This document shows positions 36,170 to 43,697 of a stretch of 64,000 nucleotides of DNA, piece after piece. A model generated the notes under the pieces. The model was not told the origin of the DNA and searched no databases. It saw nothing but the letters and a program-made list of their open reading frames with translations. This DNA is from Fibrobacterota bacterium. GTDB taxonomy: Bacteria; Fibrobacterota; Fibrobacteria; UBA5070. The stretch is from positions 1 through 64,000 of the forward strand of contig JADKBN010000019.1 in NCBI GenBank assembly GCA_016715065.1, in the 5' to 3' direction. The position numbers and the translations under genes are program-made. Every line of letters starts with the position of its first letter. Position 1 is the stretch's first letter.

Positions 36170-36978
36170 GGGCTGCCCTTTCGGTAGACCGAAGGCATCA
36201 CCGAGGTGAAACCATCGGCGATGCCCGCCAAACTTTCGGAACTTCCCACGAACAGGTACCCCCCCGGCGCGAGAAGGCGCCTGGCTTCGTTGACGAATTT
36301 CTTGCGACCATCGGTGTCGAAGTAGATCATGACATTCCGACAGAATATGACATCAAACGGTCCTTTCATCGCGTACGGAGCCTCGGCCAGGTTCATGCGG
36401 GCGAAGGTCAATGGTTTGCGCAACATCTCCCCCGCCACCAGCCGCCCACCTTCGCGCACCCACCATCGGCGCTGCAGCGGTTCCGGAACATTCTTGAACT
36501 TCTGGGCATCGTAGCTGCCTGCCTGGCAGGATTTGAGCACGCGGGTGGAAATGTCCGTGGCCAGGATCCTGAGGTCCGTGATGGACGGGCCCGCCTCCTG
36601 CAAAACCATGGACAACGTGTAAGGCTCTTCGCCGGTGGACGCCGCGGCGCACCAGAGCCTGAATTTGTGGGCGTTTTTCAGCGACGCCTCCCGAACAATT
36701 TGCGTCAGCAGGTCGAAGTGTTTTTCTTCGCGGAAAAACGACGTGAAATTGGTGGAGATCGCATCCAGCAATTGCACGATTTCTTCGTCGGAGTCGGGGC
36801 CGCCAAGGTACTCCAAGTATTCGTCGTAGGTGGACAATTCCAGTTTTCGCAGCCGCTTGGCCAACCGGGCCTGCACCAGGGCTTGTTTGGAGCCGCCCAG
36901 CGCGATCCCCGCCTTGCGGTACACCAGGGCGCGGATCGCCTCGTATTGGTCGGGACGGATTCCGTCGGACTGGATCAT
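36166..36978 (-). CDS. cheR: chemotaxis protein methyltransferase CheR
   Basis: 270 residues. Uses S-adenosylmethionine to methylate receptor glutamates. The N-terminal helical domain runs to about residue 75, followed by NFTSFFREEKHFDLL, the SAM-binding region LWCAAASTGEEPYTL, then ILATDIS and VIFCRNVMIYFD, all typical. No TPR or other C-terminal addition. The ATG directly abuts a structured inverted-repeat element that fills the gap to the upstream gene and supplies the only G-rich stretch before the start (GGGGGCTAGG). Confidence 0.95.
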   Translation of the reverse strand: MIQSDGIRPDQYEAIRALVYRKAGIALGGSKQALVQARLAKRLRKLELSTYDEYLEYLGGPDSDEEIVQLLDAISTNFTSFFREEKHFDLLTQIVREASLKNAHKFRLWCAAASTGEEPYTLSMVLQEAGPSITDLRILATDISTRVLKSCQAGSYDAQKFKNVPEPLQRRWWVREGGRLVAGEMLRKPLTFARMNLAEAPYAMKGPFDVIFCRNVMIYFDTDGRKKFVNEARRLLAPGGYLFVGSSESLAGIADGFTSVMPSVYRKGSP

Positions 36979-37145
36979 CCTAGCCCCCGCGATAGAGAGG
37001 GATGCAGCGCGCCCGGAACGCGCTGCAGATTGGCTTGGCGGGCGAGGAGGCGCACCCTTGTTAGGTGCGGTGACGAGACCGTACGAGCCAAGATGCTGTG
37101 CGGGCTGGGATGCGATGCGCCCAGCCCTATTGCGGGGTCTAGGAT
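36977..37145. repeat. MITE-like structured element with 21-base terminal inverted repeats
   Basis: The ends (36977-36997 and 37125-37145) are inverted repeats matching at 18 of 21 positions (ATCCTAG.CCCCGC.ATAG.G). Inside are three perfect hairpins: 37003-37027 (9 bp, TGCAGCGCG arms), 37051-37069 (6 bp, CGCACC arms) and 37102-37127 (8 bp, GGGCTGGG arms). The element exactly fills the space between a stop codon and the cheR start. No coding potential. Either a miniature mobile element or a structured RNA. Confidence 0.65.
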
Positions 37146-37636
37146 CATATCCAGTCCTCCTCGCGCAACTTGTGGACTTTCAAGATCGCGACCTGGCCAC
37201 TTTTGCCGTCGAACAGCACCTTGCGCCCTTTGGTTCCACCCACATCCCTGGAGCTGATTTCGATCTCGCGGGCGGCCAGGACCTTCTCCGCCATCGCCAC
37301 GTTGTCCGGTCCGCGCCGATCCCCGGGGTATTCCTGGGCGCCGCCGAACAGTTGGGCTTCGAGTTTCCCTTGGGGAACTTCCGCTCGCACCAACCTGACG
37401 ACTTCCGGCACGGCCACATTGCCAAATCGCGCGAAACACGAATGCTTGTCCGTGGTACGAGGCTCCATGAAGTGCGCCATCGCGGCGATCTTCTCCTGGG
37501 GAGCCCACAGGCACACCGCCACGCCGGAAGCGAGGATGGCCACCATGCGCGAACCATCCTCCACCAGCGCGATCTCGCCGGGGCCCACCAAGGCCCCGTC
37601 GAGTTCCACGCCACCTTTCCGACGTTCAACTGTCAT
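37145..37636 (-). CDS. CheD paralog lacking the catalytic Cys and Thr
   Basis: 163 residues, recognisable as CheD along its whole length: MAHFMEPR, VRAEVPQGKLEAQLFGGAQ and the C-terminal SRDVGGTKGRKVLFDGKSG. Where CheD has T..LGSCV, this protein reads VAILASGV, so the nucleophilic Cys is Gly38 and the Thr is Val32. Only the His (H55 in AHFM) remains. A deamidase reaction by the usual mechanism is therefore unlikely. It may still bind receptors or a CheX/CheC-like partner. It is encoded between an MCP and cheR, 58 bases after the MCP. Confidence 0.85.
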   Translation of the reverse strand: MTVERRKGGVELDGALVGPGEIALVEDGSRMVAILASGVAVCLWAPQEKIAAMAHFMEPRTTDKHSCFARFGNVAVPEVVRLVRAEVPQGKLEAQLFGGAQEYPGDRRGPDNVAMAEKVLAAREIEISSRDVGGTKGRKVLFDGKSGQVAILKVHKLREEDWI

Positions 37637-37694
37637 CTTCCGGTTCCTTCCTCACGGTTCGAGTCCAGATGCCATTTTCCCATTCTTCTCCGGC

Positions 37695-40439
37695 TCATAC
37701 GATCATGTTGGCCTGTCGGCCAAGGTGCATTGTCGCCATGTTGGTTCGTGAGCCGGTTCCGATCTTGAATTGACCCACCATCCCCGCCAATTCCTCCGAC
37801 TGGCTGGACAATTCCTCCGATGCGCTGGCGGATTCCTCCGCGTTGGCGGCATTCTGCTGGGTCACCTTTTCCATCTGGCTCACCGCCTCGCTGACTTCCC
37901 GTATGCCCTGGGACTGCTCCTTGGCACTCGATGCGATCTCGGAGATCAAGTCGTTCACCTTGCGCGTGCTGACCGCGATCTTGTCGAGCGATCCCGCCAC
38001 ATCCACCACGATCTTGACTCCATCGTCGGCATTGCGCACCGATTCGGAGATCATGTCTGCAGTATTCTTCGCCGCCTGGGCTGAGCGTTGGGCAAGGTTG
38101 CGCACTTCCTCCGCGACAACGGCGAAGCCTCTACCCGCTTCGCCCGCTCGAGCGGCTTCCACGGCGGCGTTCAAGGCAAGCAGGTTGGTCTGCATGGCGA
38201 TCTCGTCGATGGTTTTCACAATCTTCGCCGTCTGGTCGGAGCTTTCCTTGATCTTGTTGATCGCCGAACTCATCCGCACCATGGCGTCAGAACCTTGCTT
38301 GGTGTTGGTGTCGGCCTCTCCGGAAAGGTTTTTGGCGGCCAAGGCGTTGTCGGCGCTTTGGCGGGTCATGCTCGACATCTCCTCCAAATTTGCCGAAACC
38401 TGTTCCAGGGAGCTCGCCTGCTGGTTGGCTCCTTGGGCCAGATTCTGACTCCCACTGGCGATCTGCTGGCTGGCGTTGGACACCTGGCCGGCCGCATCCG
38501 CCACTTGGGAAAGAGCCCTTTCCAGATTGTCGACCGCGGTGTTCAATGCCTTCTTGATGCGGTCGTGGTCGCCCTGGTAGCTTCCTTCCACCCGGGCGGT
38601 AAGATCCCGAGCGGCGACGCGCTCGAGAACCTCCGCCGCCTCGTTCACTGGCTTGATCACTGCGTCCAGGGTTTCGTTTACCCCTTGGACGATCTTCCGA
38701 AAATCACCCATGTGCCTGGATGCCTCGGCGCGCGTGGAGAGCCTTCCTTCCACTGCCGCTCTGGTCAGCGCCGCGGCATCGGCCACCAGCAGATTCACCG
38801 CCTCGATGCAGGTGTTCAGGTTGTTCTTGATGGCGTTGAAGTCACCGTTGTAGGAGTCCGTGATCTTCGCGGGGATGTCTCCTTTTGAAATCCTCTCCAC
38901 ATAGCTAGCCGCCACGTTGAGCGGCCCGATCACCGCATCCAGCGTTTCGTTGACTCCTTGGACAATCCTCCGGAATCCCCCTTGGTGCCTGGACACGTCG
39001 GCGCGGGTGGCGAGTTTCCCCTCGACAGCCGCCTTGGAAAGAACATCGGCATCCATGATCAACGCCTTCAAATTCCGTCGCATCTGTTCGATCGTGGTGT
39101 TGATGAACGCCTTCTTGCCGGGGAACGTTTCCAGCGGCGCTTCGAAATCCCCTTCACCGAAAGCTTTGATGCAGGCCATCGCCTTTTTCTTGACGGCGAT
39201 GTGCCCATCGACCATCGCGTTGATCCCTTCTCCCATGGAGCGGAACTCGCCCTGGTATCGATCCACCGGCAGCCGAGCGTCGATCTCGCCCTTGTTGTGC
39301 TCGTCGGACATCGCTGAAAGATCCCCGACCAGGCTTTGCAAAACCGACTTCATCCCCAGGACCTCGCCGCCCAGCCGGGCGAACTCGTCGTTGATGCGGT
39401 GGGATGCCACCTCGGTGAAATCTCCCTCAGCAACTGACTTGACGATCTTGCCGACAAATCCGAACCCGGCTAGCAAATCCCTCGAAACCCAGTACAACAA
39501 GGTCAGCAGAAGACAAAATGTGACCAAAGCGAGAATGATCGCGATGCGTTCGCTGGATTGCGCCTGGTCGTGGAATTCCATCATCCTCTCGGTTCCGAGC
39601 TTGGACTCCGCATGGACCACGATGGCCAGTTGATCGATCCGCAAAGTGAACAGGTCGTAGTTTTTTTTGGCATCGACCCCGAAGGAACCCGTTGCCGATC
39701 GTTCGAACAGTCGCCAAAACAGCGAATCCACCTGGTTGCGGACCGGCTCGGCTTGGATGCTGTCCAAAACCTGTCTGGTTTTCTTCGACAGGGCCAATCC
39801 CGGCGACTGGAGGTTGCTCTCGATGCGCGCATACAACGCCTGCAGTTGCTTCTGCTCCTCCATGCCCACCGAGGAGTCACGCTTGAACAAGGACGAGCTG
39901 AGCGCGCGAAGCTGCCCGGTCGCCTCCTTGGATTCCTCCAACAAGGCAAGACTTGTCCAGGCCTTCCCCACTCCCTTGGTGGTGGGTCCGTTGATCCCCA
40001 GCACATACAAACCCAATTGGGAGCGGATCAAGGCGGTGTAGCCCTTGCGGATCGCGGCGGGGTCGGACTTCGAGTCCGCCTGGGCACGAAGCGTGGGCAG
40101 TTGATCGAGAGTCGACAAGGTCGAAGAGATCTTGTCGGCGGGAAATTTCGAGTCCTTCAATTTCAGGAGGTACTTCTGGAGTTCTTCATCGGTGAGCTGG
40201 CGCTGCGATCGCAGCTTCTCCCCGACTTCGCCGCCGGTCGCGTAAAGCGAAGACAGACCCCGCTCCCGTTGCAACTGGTGGGCGACCATCGACATCGCAT
40301 CCAATGCCCCCGCATGGGAGGCCATGGTTTCCACCAGATCATGTTCGGTACTGGCCTGCGAATAGATGCGCCAGCTTTGGAACATGAACGCAGCCAAGGG
40401 AAGGAGAGCGACGGCAAGGATCTTGGTGGAAATTTTCAT
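37695..40439 (-). CDS. methyl-accepting chemotaxis protein with NIT-type sensor and HAMP repeats
   Basis: 914 residues. TM1 near 8-20 and TM2 near 318-338 bracket a periplasmic helical region with VAHQLQRERGLSSLYATGG, the signature start of NIT (nitrate/nitrite-sensing type, PF08376) domains. After TM2 come a HAMP and several repeated HAMP-like modules (each with GVNETLDAVI and YNGDF or equivalent), then the signalling coiled coil with tip MQTNLLALNAAVEAARAGE. The start at 40439 is set by the signal-anchor helix. Its signalling half is nearly the same as that of the next receptor. It senses an external ligand through the NIT domain and controls CheA of cluster A. The ligand is not known. Confidence 0.9.
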   Translation of the reverse strand: MKISTKILAVALLPLAAFMFQSWRIYSQASTEHDLVETMASHAGALDAMSMVAHQLQRERGLSSLYATGGEVGEKLRSQRQLTDEELQKYLLKLKDSKFPADKISSTLSTLDQLPTLRAQADSKSDPAAIRKGYTALIRSQLGLYVLGINGPTTKGVGKAWTSLALLEESKEATGQLRALSSSLFKRDSSVGMEEQKQLQALYARIESNLQSPGLALSKKTRQVLDSIQAEPVRNQVDSLFWRLFERSATGSFGVDAKKNYDLFTLRIDQLAIVVHAESKLGTERMMEFHDQAQSSERIAIILALVTFCLLLTLLYWVSRDLLAGFGFVGKIVKSVAEGDFTEVASHRINDEFARLGGEVLGMKSVLQSLVGDLSAMSDEHNKGEIDARLPVDRYQGEFRSMGEGINAMVDGHIAVKKKAMACIKAFGEGDFEAPLETFPGKKAFINTTIEQMRRNLKALIMDADVLSKAAVEGKLATRADVSRHQGGFRRIVQGVNETLDAVIGPLNVAASYVERISKGDIPAKITDSYNGDFNAIKNNLNTCIEAVNLLVADAAALTRAAVEGRLSTRAEASRHMGDFRKIVQGVNETLDAVIKPVNEAAEVLERVAARDLTARVEGSYQGDHDRIKKALNTAVDNLERALSQVADAAGQVSNASQQIASGSQNLAQGANQQASSLEQVSANLEEMSSMTRQSADNALAAKNLSGEADTNTKQGSDAMVRMSSAINKIKESSDQTAKIVKTIDEIAMQTNLLALNAAVEAARAGEAGRGFAVVAEEVRNLAQRSAQAAKNTADMISESVRNADDGVKIVVDVAGSLDKIAVSTRKVNDLISEIASSAKEQSQGIREVSEAVSQMEKVTQQNAANAEESASASEELSSQSEELAGMVGQFKIGTGSRTNMATMHLGRQANMIV

Positions 40440-40582
40440 TCGAAATTCGGCCTTGATGGGATTCCGGTCCGGATTGGAGACACCCCGGTTCCGGCAAGGT
40501 CCAGACCTCCGGCGACTCTGACACAGGGCCGAAGATCCAGCAAGGATCCCTGGTCCGCCGGAAGGTGGCAACGTGGTTTCGC

Positions 40583-42682
40583 CTAGAATTCCCGCAGCGC
40601 GTCGTCGTCCATCGGAATGGCCTGCTCCGCGCTGATGGTCTTCATGCCCGGCTTGTGCGCCTTCGCCTTGGGGACTTGCGCCCTGCTGGCCGTTGGCGCA
40701 CTGTGCGCCAAACGCAACGCCTGCGGCGGTGCCATGCCGGCTCCGGATGTCCGGATCTTGAACTGAGCCACCATTCCGGACAGTTCTTCCGCCTGGCTGG
40801 ACAGCTCTTCCGATGCACTGGCGGATTCCTCCGCGTTGGCCGCGTTCTGCTGGGTCACCTTGTCCATCTGGCTCACGGCCTCGCTGACTTCCCGTATGCC
40901 CTGCGATTGCTCCTTGGCGCTCGATGCGATTTCCGCGATCAGGTCGTTCACCTTCCGCGTGCTCACCGCGATCTTGTCCAGCGATCCCGCCACGTCCACC
41001 ACGATCTTGACTCCATCATCCGCATTGCGCACCGATTCGGAGATCATGTCAGCGGTGCTCTTGGCAGCCTGGGCGGAGCGTTGCGCGAGATTTCGCACCT
41101 CTTCGGCTACCACAGCAAATCCCCGTCCGGCCTCCCCTGCACGAGCGGCTTCCACCGCGGCGTTCAAGGCAAGCAGGTTGGTCTGCATGGCGATCTCGTC
41201 GATGGTCTTGACGATCTTCGCCGTCTGGTCGGAGCTTTCCTTGATCTTGTTGATGGCAGAACTCATCCGCACCATGGCTTCCGAGCCCTGCTTGGTGTTG
41301 GTATCGGCCTCGCCGGAGAGGTTCTTGGCGGCAAGTGCGTTGTCGGCGCTCTGACGGGTCATGCTGGACATTTCTTCCAAGCTCGCCGACACCTGCTCCA
41401 ATGAGCTCGCCTGTTCGTTGGCGCCCTGGGCCAGATTCTGGCTTCCCGAGGCGATCTGCTGGCTGGCGTTGGAAACCTGGCCTGTGGCGTCCGCCACCTG
41501 CGAAAGGGCCTTCTCCAGGTTGTCCACCGCCAGGTTCAAGGAATCCTTGATCTTGGCGTGGTCTCCCTGGTAGTTGCCCATGACCCGTGCCGTGAGATCC
41601 CGCGCGGCAACCTTGTCCAGGATTCCGGCGGCTTCATTGATGGGCTCGAGCACGGAATCGAGTGTTTTGTTCACACCCGCCACCAACTGATTCCAGCCAC
41701 CCACGAAGAGTTTGTCGTTGGCACGGGTGGAAAGGGAGCCACCCAATGCCGCCTTGACCAGTCCATCGGTTTCTGTCAGAAGGTCGCTCATCATCTTCAC
41801 GACCGCGTTGAGGTTGTTCTTGATGAGGTTGTACTGGCCCTTGTACAGATCCGTGATCGCCGGTGGGATCACACCCTTGGAGACTTTCTCCACGTAATCG
41901 GCGGTCACCATCAGCGGGTTGACGATGTTGGTGATGGTGTCGTTCACACCGGAAACCAGTTGGTTCCATCCACCCAGGAACAACGTCGCGTTGGCGCGCT
42001 TATCCAATTCGCCATCCGCGGCGGCCTTGATGATGACATCGGTCTCCTTGAGGAGGTCGCTCATCATCTTCACAACGCTATTGAGATTCGTCTTGATGAC
42101 ATTGAAGTCGCCGTTGTAGTTGTCGGTGATGACCGGAGGGATCACACCCTTGGAGATGTCATCCACGTATTTGGCCGTTACGTTGAGCGGCCCGATCACC
42201 GCGTCCAAGGTGTCGTTCACCCCTTGGATGATCTTGCGGAAATCACCCTGGTGCTTGGTGGCGTCGGCGCGGGTGGCGAGCTTTCCTTCCACCGCGGCCA
42301 TCGCCAGCGTGGAGGCATCGCCGCTCATCCGTTGGATGGCCTGGACCATGCGTGCCATGGCGTCCAGAAGCCCCGTTTCGTCGGTGCTCTCCACCTTGAT
42401 CTCCGTGGTGGTGTCGCCCTTGGCGACCTTCTCGGCGATCTCGATGCACTTGCCGATGGGCCTGGTGATGCTGCGCGTCACCAACCAGGCCACCAAAAGG
42501 GCCAAGAACGCGGCAAAGAAGATCAAACCAAGGATCAGCTTGTTGGCCATGGCGGCCATCTCGGCTGCGCCGTCTCCATCCTTCTCTGCCAAATCGGATT
42601 GGAACTTGATCATTTCGTTCAGTGCGGCCAGATAGTCCGATTGGACCTTTCGATAGTCCCCGAAGAGGTGTTCAATCGCCAC
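40583..42682 (-). CDS. MCP signalling half of a split chemoreceptor
   Basis: 699 residues from a GTG start with a good ribosome site (AGGAAGG). The first 45 residues are the second part of a helical sensor domain. A membrane helix (LILGLIFFAAFLALLVAWLV) follows, then HAMP, four or more HAMP-like repeats (GVNDTLDAVIGPLNV, YKGQYNLIKNNLN) and the MCP signalling domain with LLALNAAVEAARAGE. The preceding ORF supplies TM1 and the first half of the sensor in a different frame, and the third receptor of this cluster has both parts fused. So this is either a split receptor or one gene broken by a frameshift near 42690. C-terminus: DDDALREF. Confidence 0.85.
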   Translation of the reverse strand: MAIEHLFGDYRKVQSDYLAALNEMIKFQSDLAEKDGDGAAEMAAMANKLILGLIFFAAFLALLVAWLVTRSITRPIGKCIEIAEKVAKGDTTTEIKVESTDETGLLDAMARMVQAIQRMSGDASTLAMAAVEGKLATRADATKHQGDFRKIIQGVNDTLDAVIGPLNVTAKYVDDISKGVIPPVITDNYNGDFNVIKTNLNSVVKMMSDLLKETDVIIKAAADGELDKRANATLFLGGWNQLVSGVNDTITNIVNPLMVTADYVEKVSKGVIPPAITDLYKGQYNLIKNNLNAVVKMMSDLLTETDGLVKAALGGSLSTRANDKLFVGGWNQLVAGVNKTLDSVLEPINEAAGILDKVAARDLTARVMGNYQGDHAKIKDSLNLAVDNLEKALSQVADATGQVSNASQQIASGSQNLAQGANEQASSLEQVSASLEEMSSMTRQSADNALAAKNLSGEADTNTKQGSEAMVRMSSAINKIKESSDQTAKIVKTIDEIAMQTNLLALNAAVEAARAGEAGRGFAVVAEEVRNLAQRSAQAAKSTADMISESVRNADDGVKIVVDVAGSLDKIAVSTRKVNDLIAEIASSAKEQSQGIREVSEAVSQMDKVTQQNAANAEESASASEELSSQAEELSGMVAQFKIRTSGAGMAPPQALRLAHSAPTASRAQVPKAKAHKPGMKTISAEQAIPMDDDALREF

Positions 42683-42699
42683 TGGAGTCCTTCCTGCTC

Positions 42700-43107
42700 T
42701 TAGCGAGTCCCGATGATCTTTTCCTGTCCTTCGCGGATGGCAGGAATCAGCTTGGTGACCGCCTCGAGCTTTTCCTTGCCCTCCTTGGATGTGATCGACT
42801 CTTCCAAGGATTTTCGGGCCTTGTCGATCTTTTCTCTTTCTCCAGCGATCCGGTCAAATTCTTTTTCGATGAAGGCCGGATCATCGGAAATCACCCCGTT
42901 TCGCAGGATCCGCGCCACCGCGTTCACCGCATCAATCCAATTGTTGGAAGTTTCGATTTTGGGCATGCGGTCCTTGACCACCAGCTTGATGCCATCGTTG
43001 ATTTTGCCGATCCGGTCCAGGGCGATGGCGCCGAGCGTGACCATCATGGCCACCAGCAGCCCGAACCCGAGCGTAAGCCGTATCGCGAGTTTCATGTTCT
43101 TGAACAT
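42700..43107 (-). CDS. N-terminal sensor half of a split chemoreceptor
   Basis: 135 residues: TM1 (LTLGFGLLVAMMVTLGAIAL) and a charged helical region, ending ...GQEKIIGTR and TAA. It aligns with residues 1-130 of the PAS-containing MCP of this cluster (FKNMKLAIRL against FRNLKIAGKI; NAVARILRNGVISDDPA against NSVARSLRNIALSDDPA), that is, the first half of a four-helix-bundle sensor. It stops 17 bases before the GTG of the next gene, which continues the domain in another frame. If both are made, they could assemble into one periplasmic bundle. A frameshift or sequencing error is the simple alternative. Confidence 0.7.
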   Translation of the reverse strand: MFKNMKLAIRLTLGFGLLVAMMVTLGAIALDRIGKINDGIKLVVKDRMPKIETSNNWIDAVNAVARILRNGVISDDPAFIEKEFDRIAGEREKIDKARKSLEESITSKEGKEKLEAVTKLIPAIREGQEKIIGTR

Positions 43108-43133
43108 TTTCAGCTCTCCTTCTTTGGGAAGAT

Positions 43134-43646
43134 TCAGGCGCCCGCGGCCGTTTTGAGTGATGTCAGATCTTGACTGGAAAGGACCTTGTCGATGTCCAGG
43201 AGGATCTTGACGCTTTGGCCGATCTTCCCCATTCCCAGAATGAATTCCGTATCGATGGACGTCCCGAAGCTCGGGGTATCCTCGATGCTCGCGGCCGGGA
43301 TGTCCAGCACTTCGCGCACCTCGTCGATGATGGTGCCCGTCACCACGATCCCGTCGCCGTGGCGGATCTGCACCACCACGATGCAGGTCCGTTCGGTGTC
43401 GGTGGTGTGGTTCATCCCGAACTTGAGTCGCAGATCCACCACCGGAATCACCTTGCCTCGCAGATTGATCACCCCTCGGACATATTCCGGCGTGCGTGGC
43501 ACCCTGGTGATGGCCTGGAGCTGGATGATCTCCTGCACCTTCAGGATTTCCAGACCGAACTCTTCTTCGGCGAGCTTGAAGGTGAGGTATTTCCCCGCCC
43601 GGCTCGCCCCGGTCTGAGACACTTCTTTGTTCATCGCCTCTGCCAT
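43134..43646 (-). CDS. cheW: coupling protein CheW
   Basis: 170 residues. Links receptors to CheA. The single CheW domain shows YLTFKLAEEEFGLEILKVQEI, TRVPRTPEYVRGVINLRGK, IPVVDLRLKFG and IDEVREVLDIP. The first 15 residues form a short polar extension. Located between the PAS-MCP and the split MCP of cluster A. Confidence 0.95.
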   Translation of the reverse strand: MAEAMNKEVSQTGASRAGKYLTFKLAEEEFGLEILKVQEIIQLQAITRVPRTPEYVRGVINLRGKVIPVVDLRLKFGMNHTTDTERTCIVVVQIRHGDGIVVTGTIIDEVREVLDIPAASIEDTPSFGTSIDTEFILGMGKIGQSVKILLDIDKVLSSQDLTSLKTAAGA

Positions 43647-43697
43647 CTGGCCCTCCGTGGATAGTGGATCCTGTCGTCCTTCGGTGGATTCAATTGT

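Noticed and set aside
40440..40582. Riboswitch (cyclic di-GMP type) between two receptor genes
   Set aside because: The 143-base gap has some G+C-rich pairing, but the conserved core of that riboswitch class was not found. Nothing else recognisable is in this gap.
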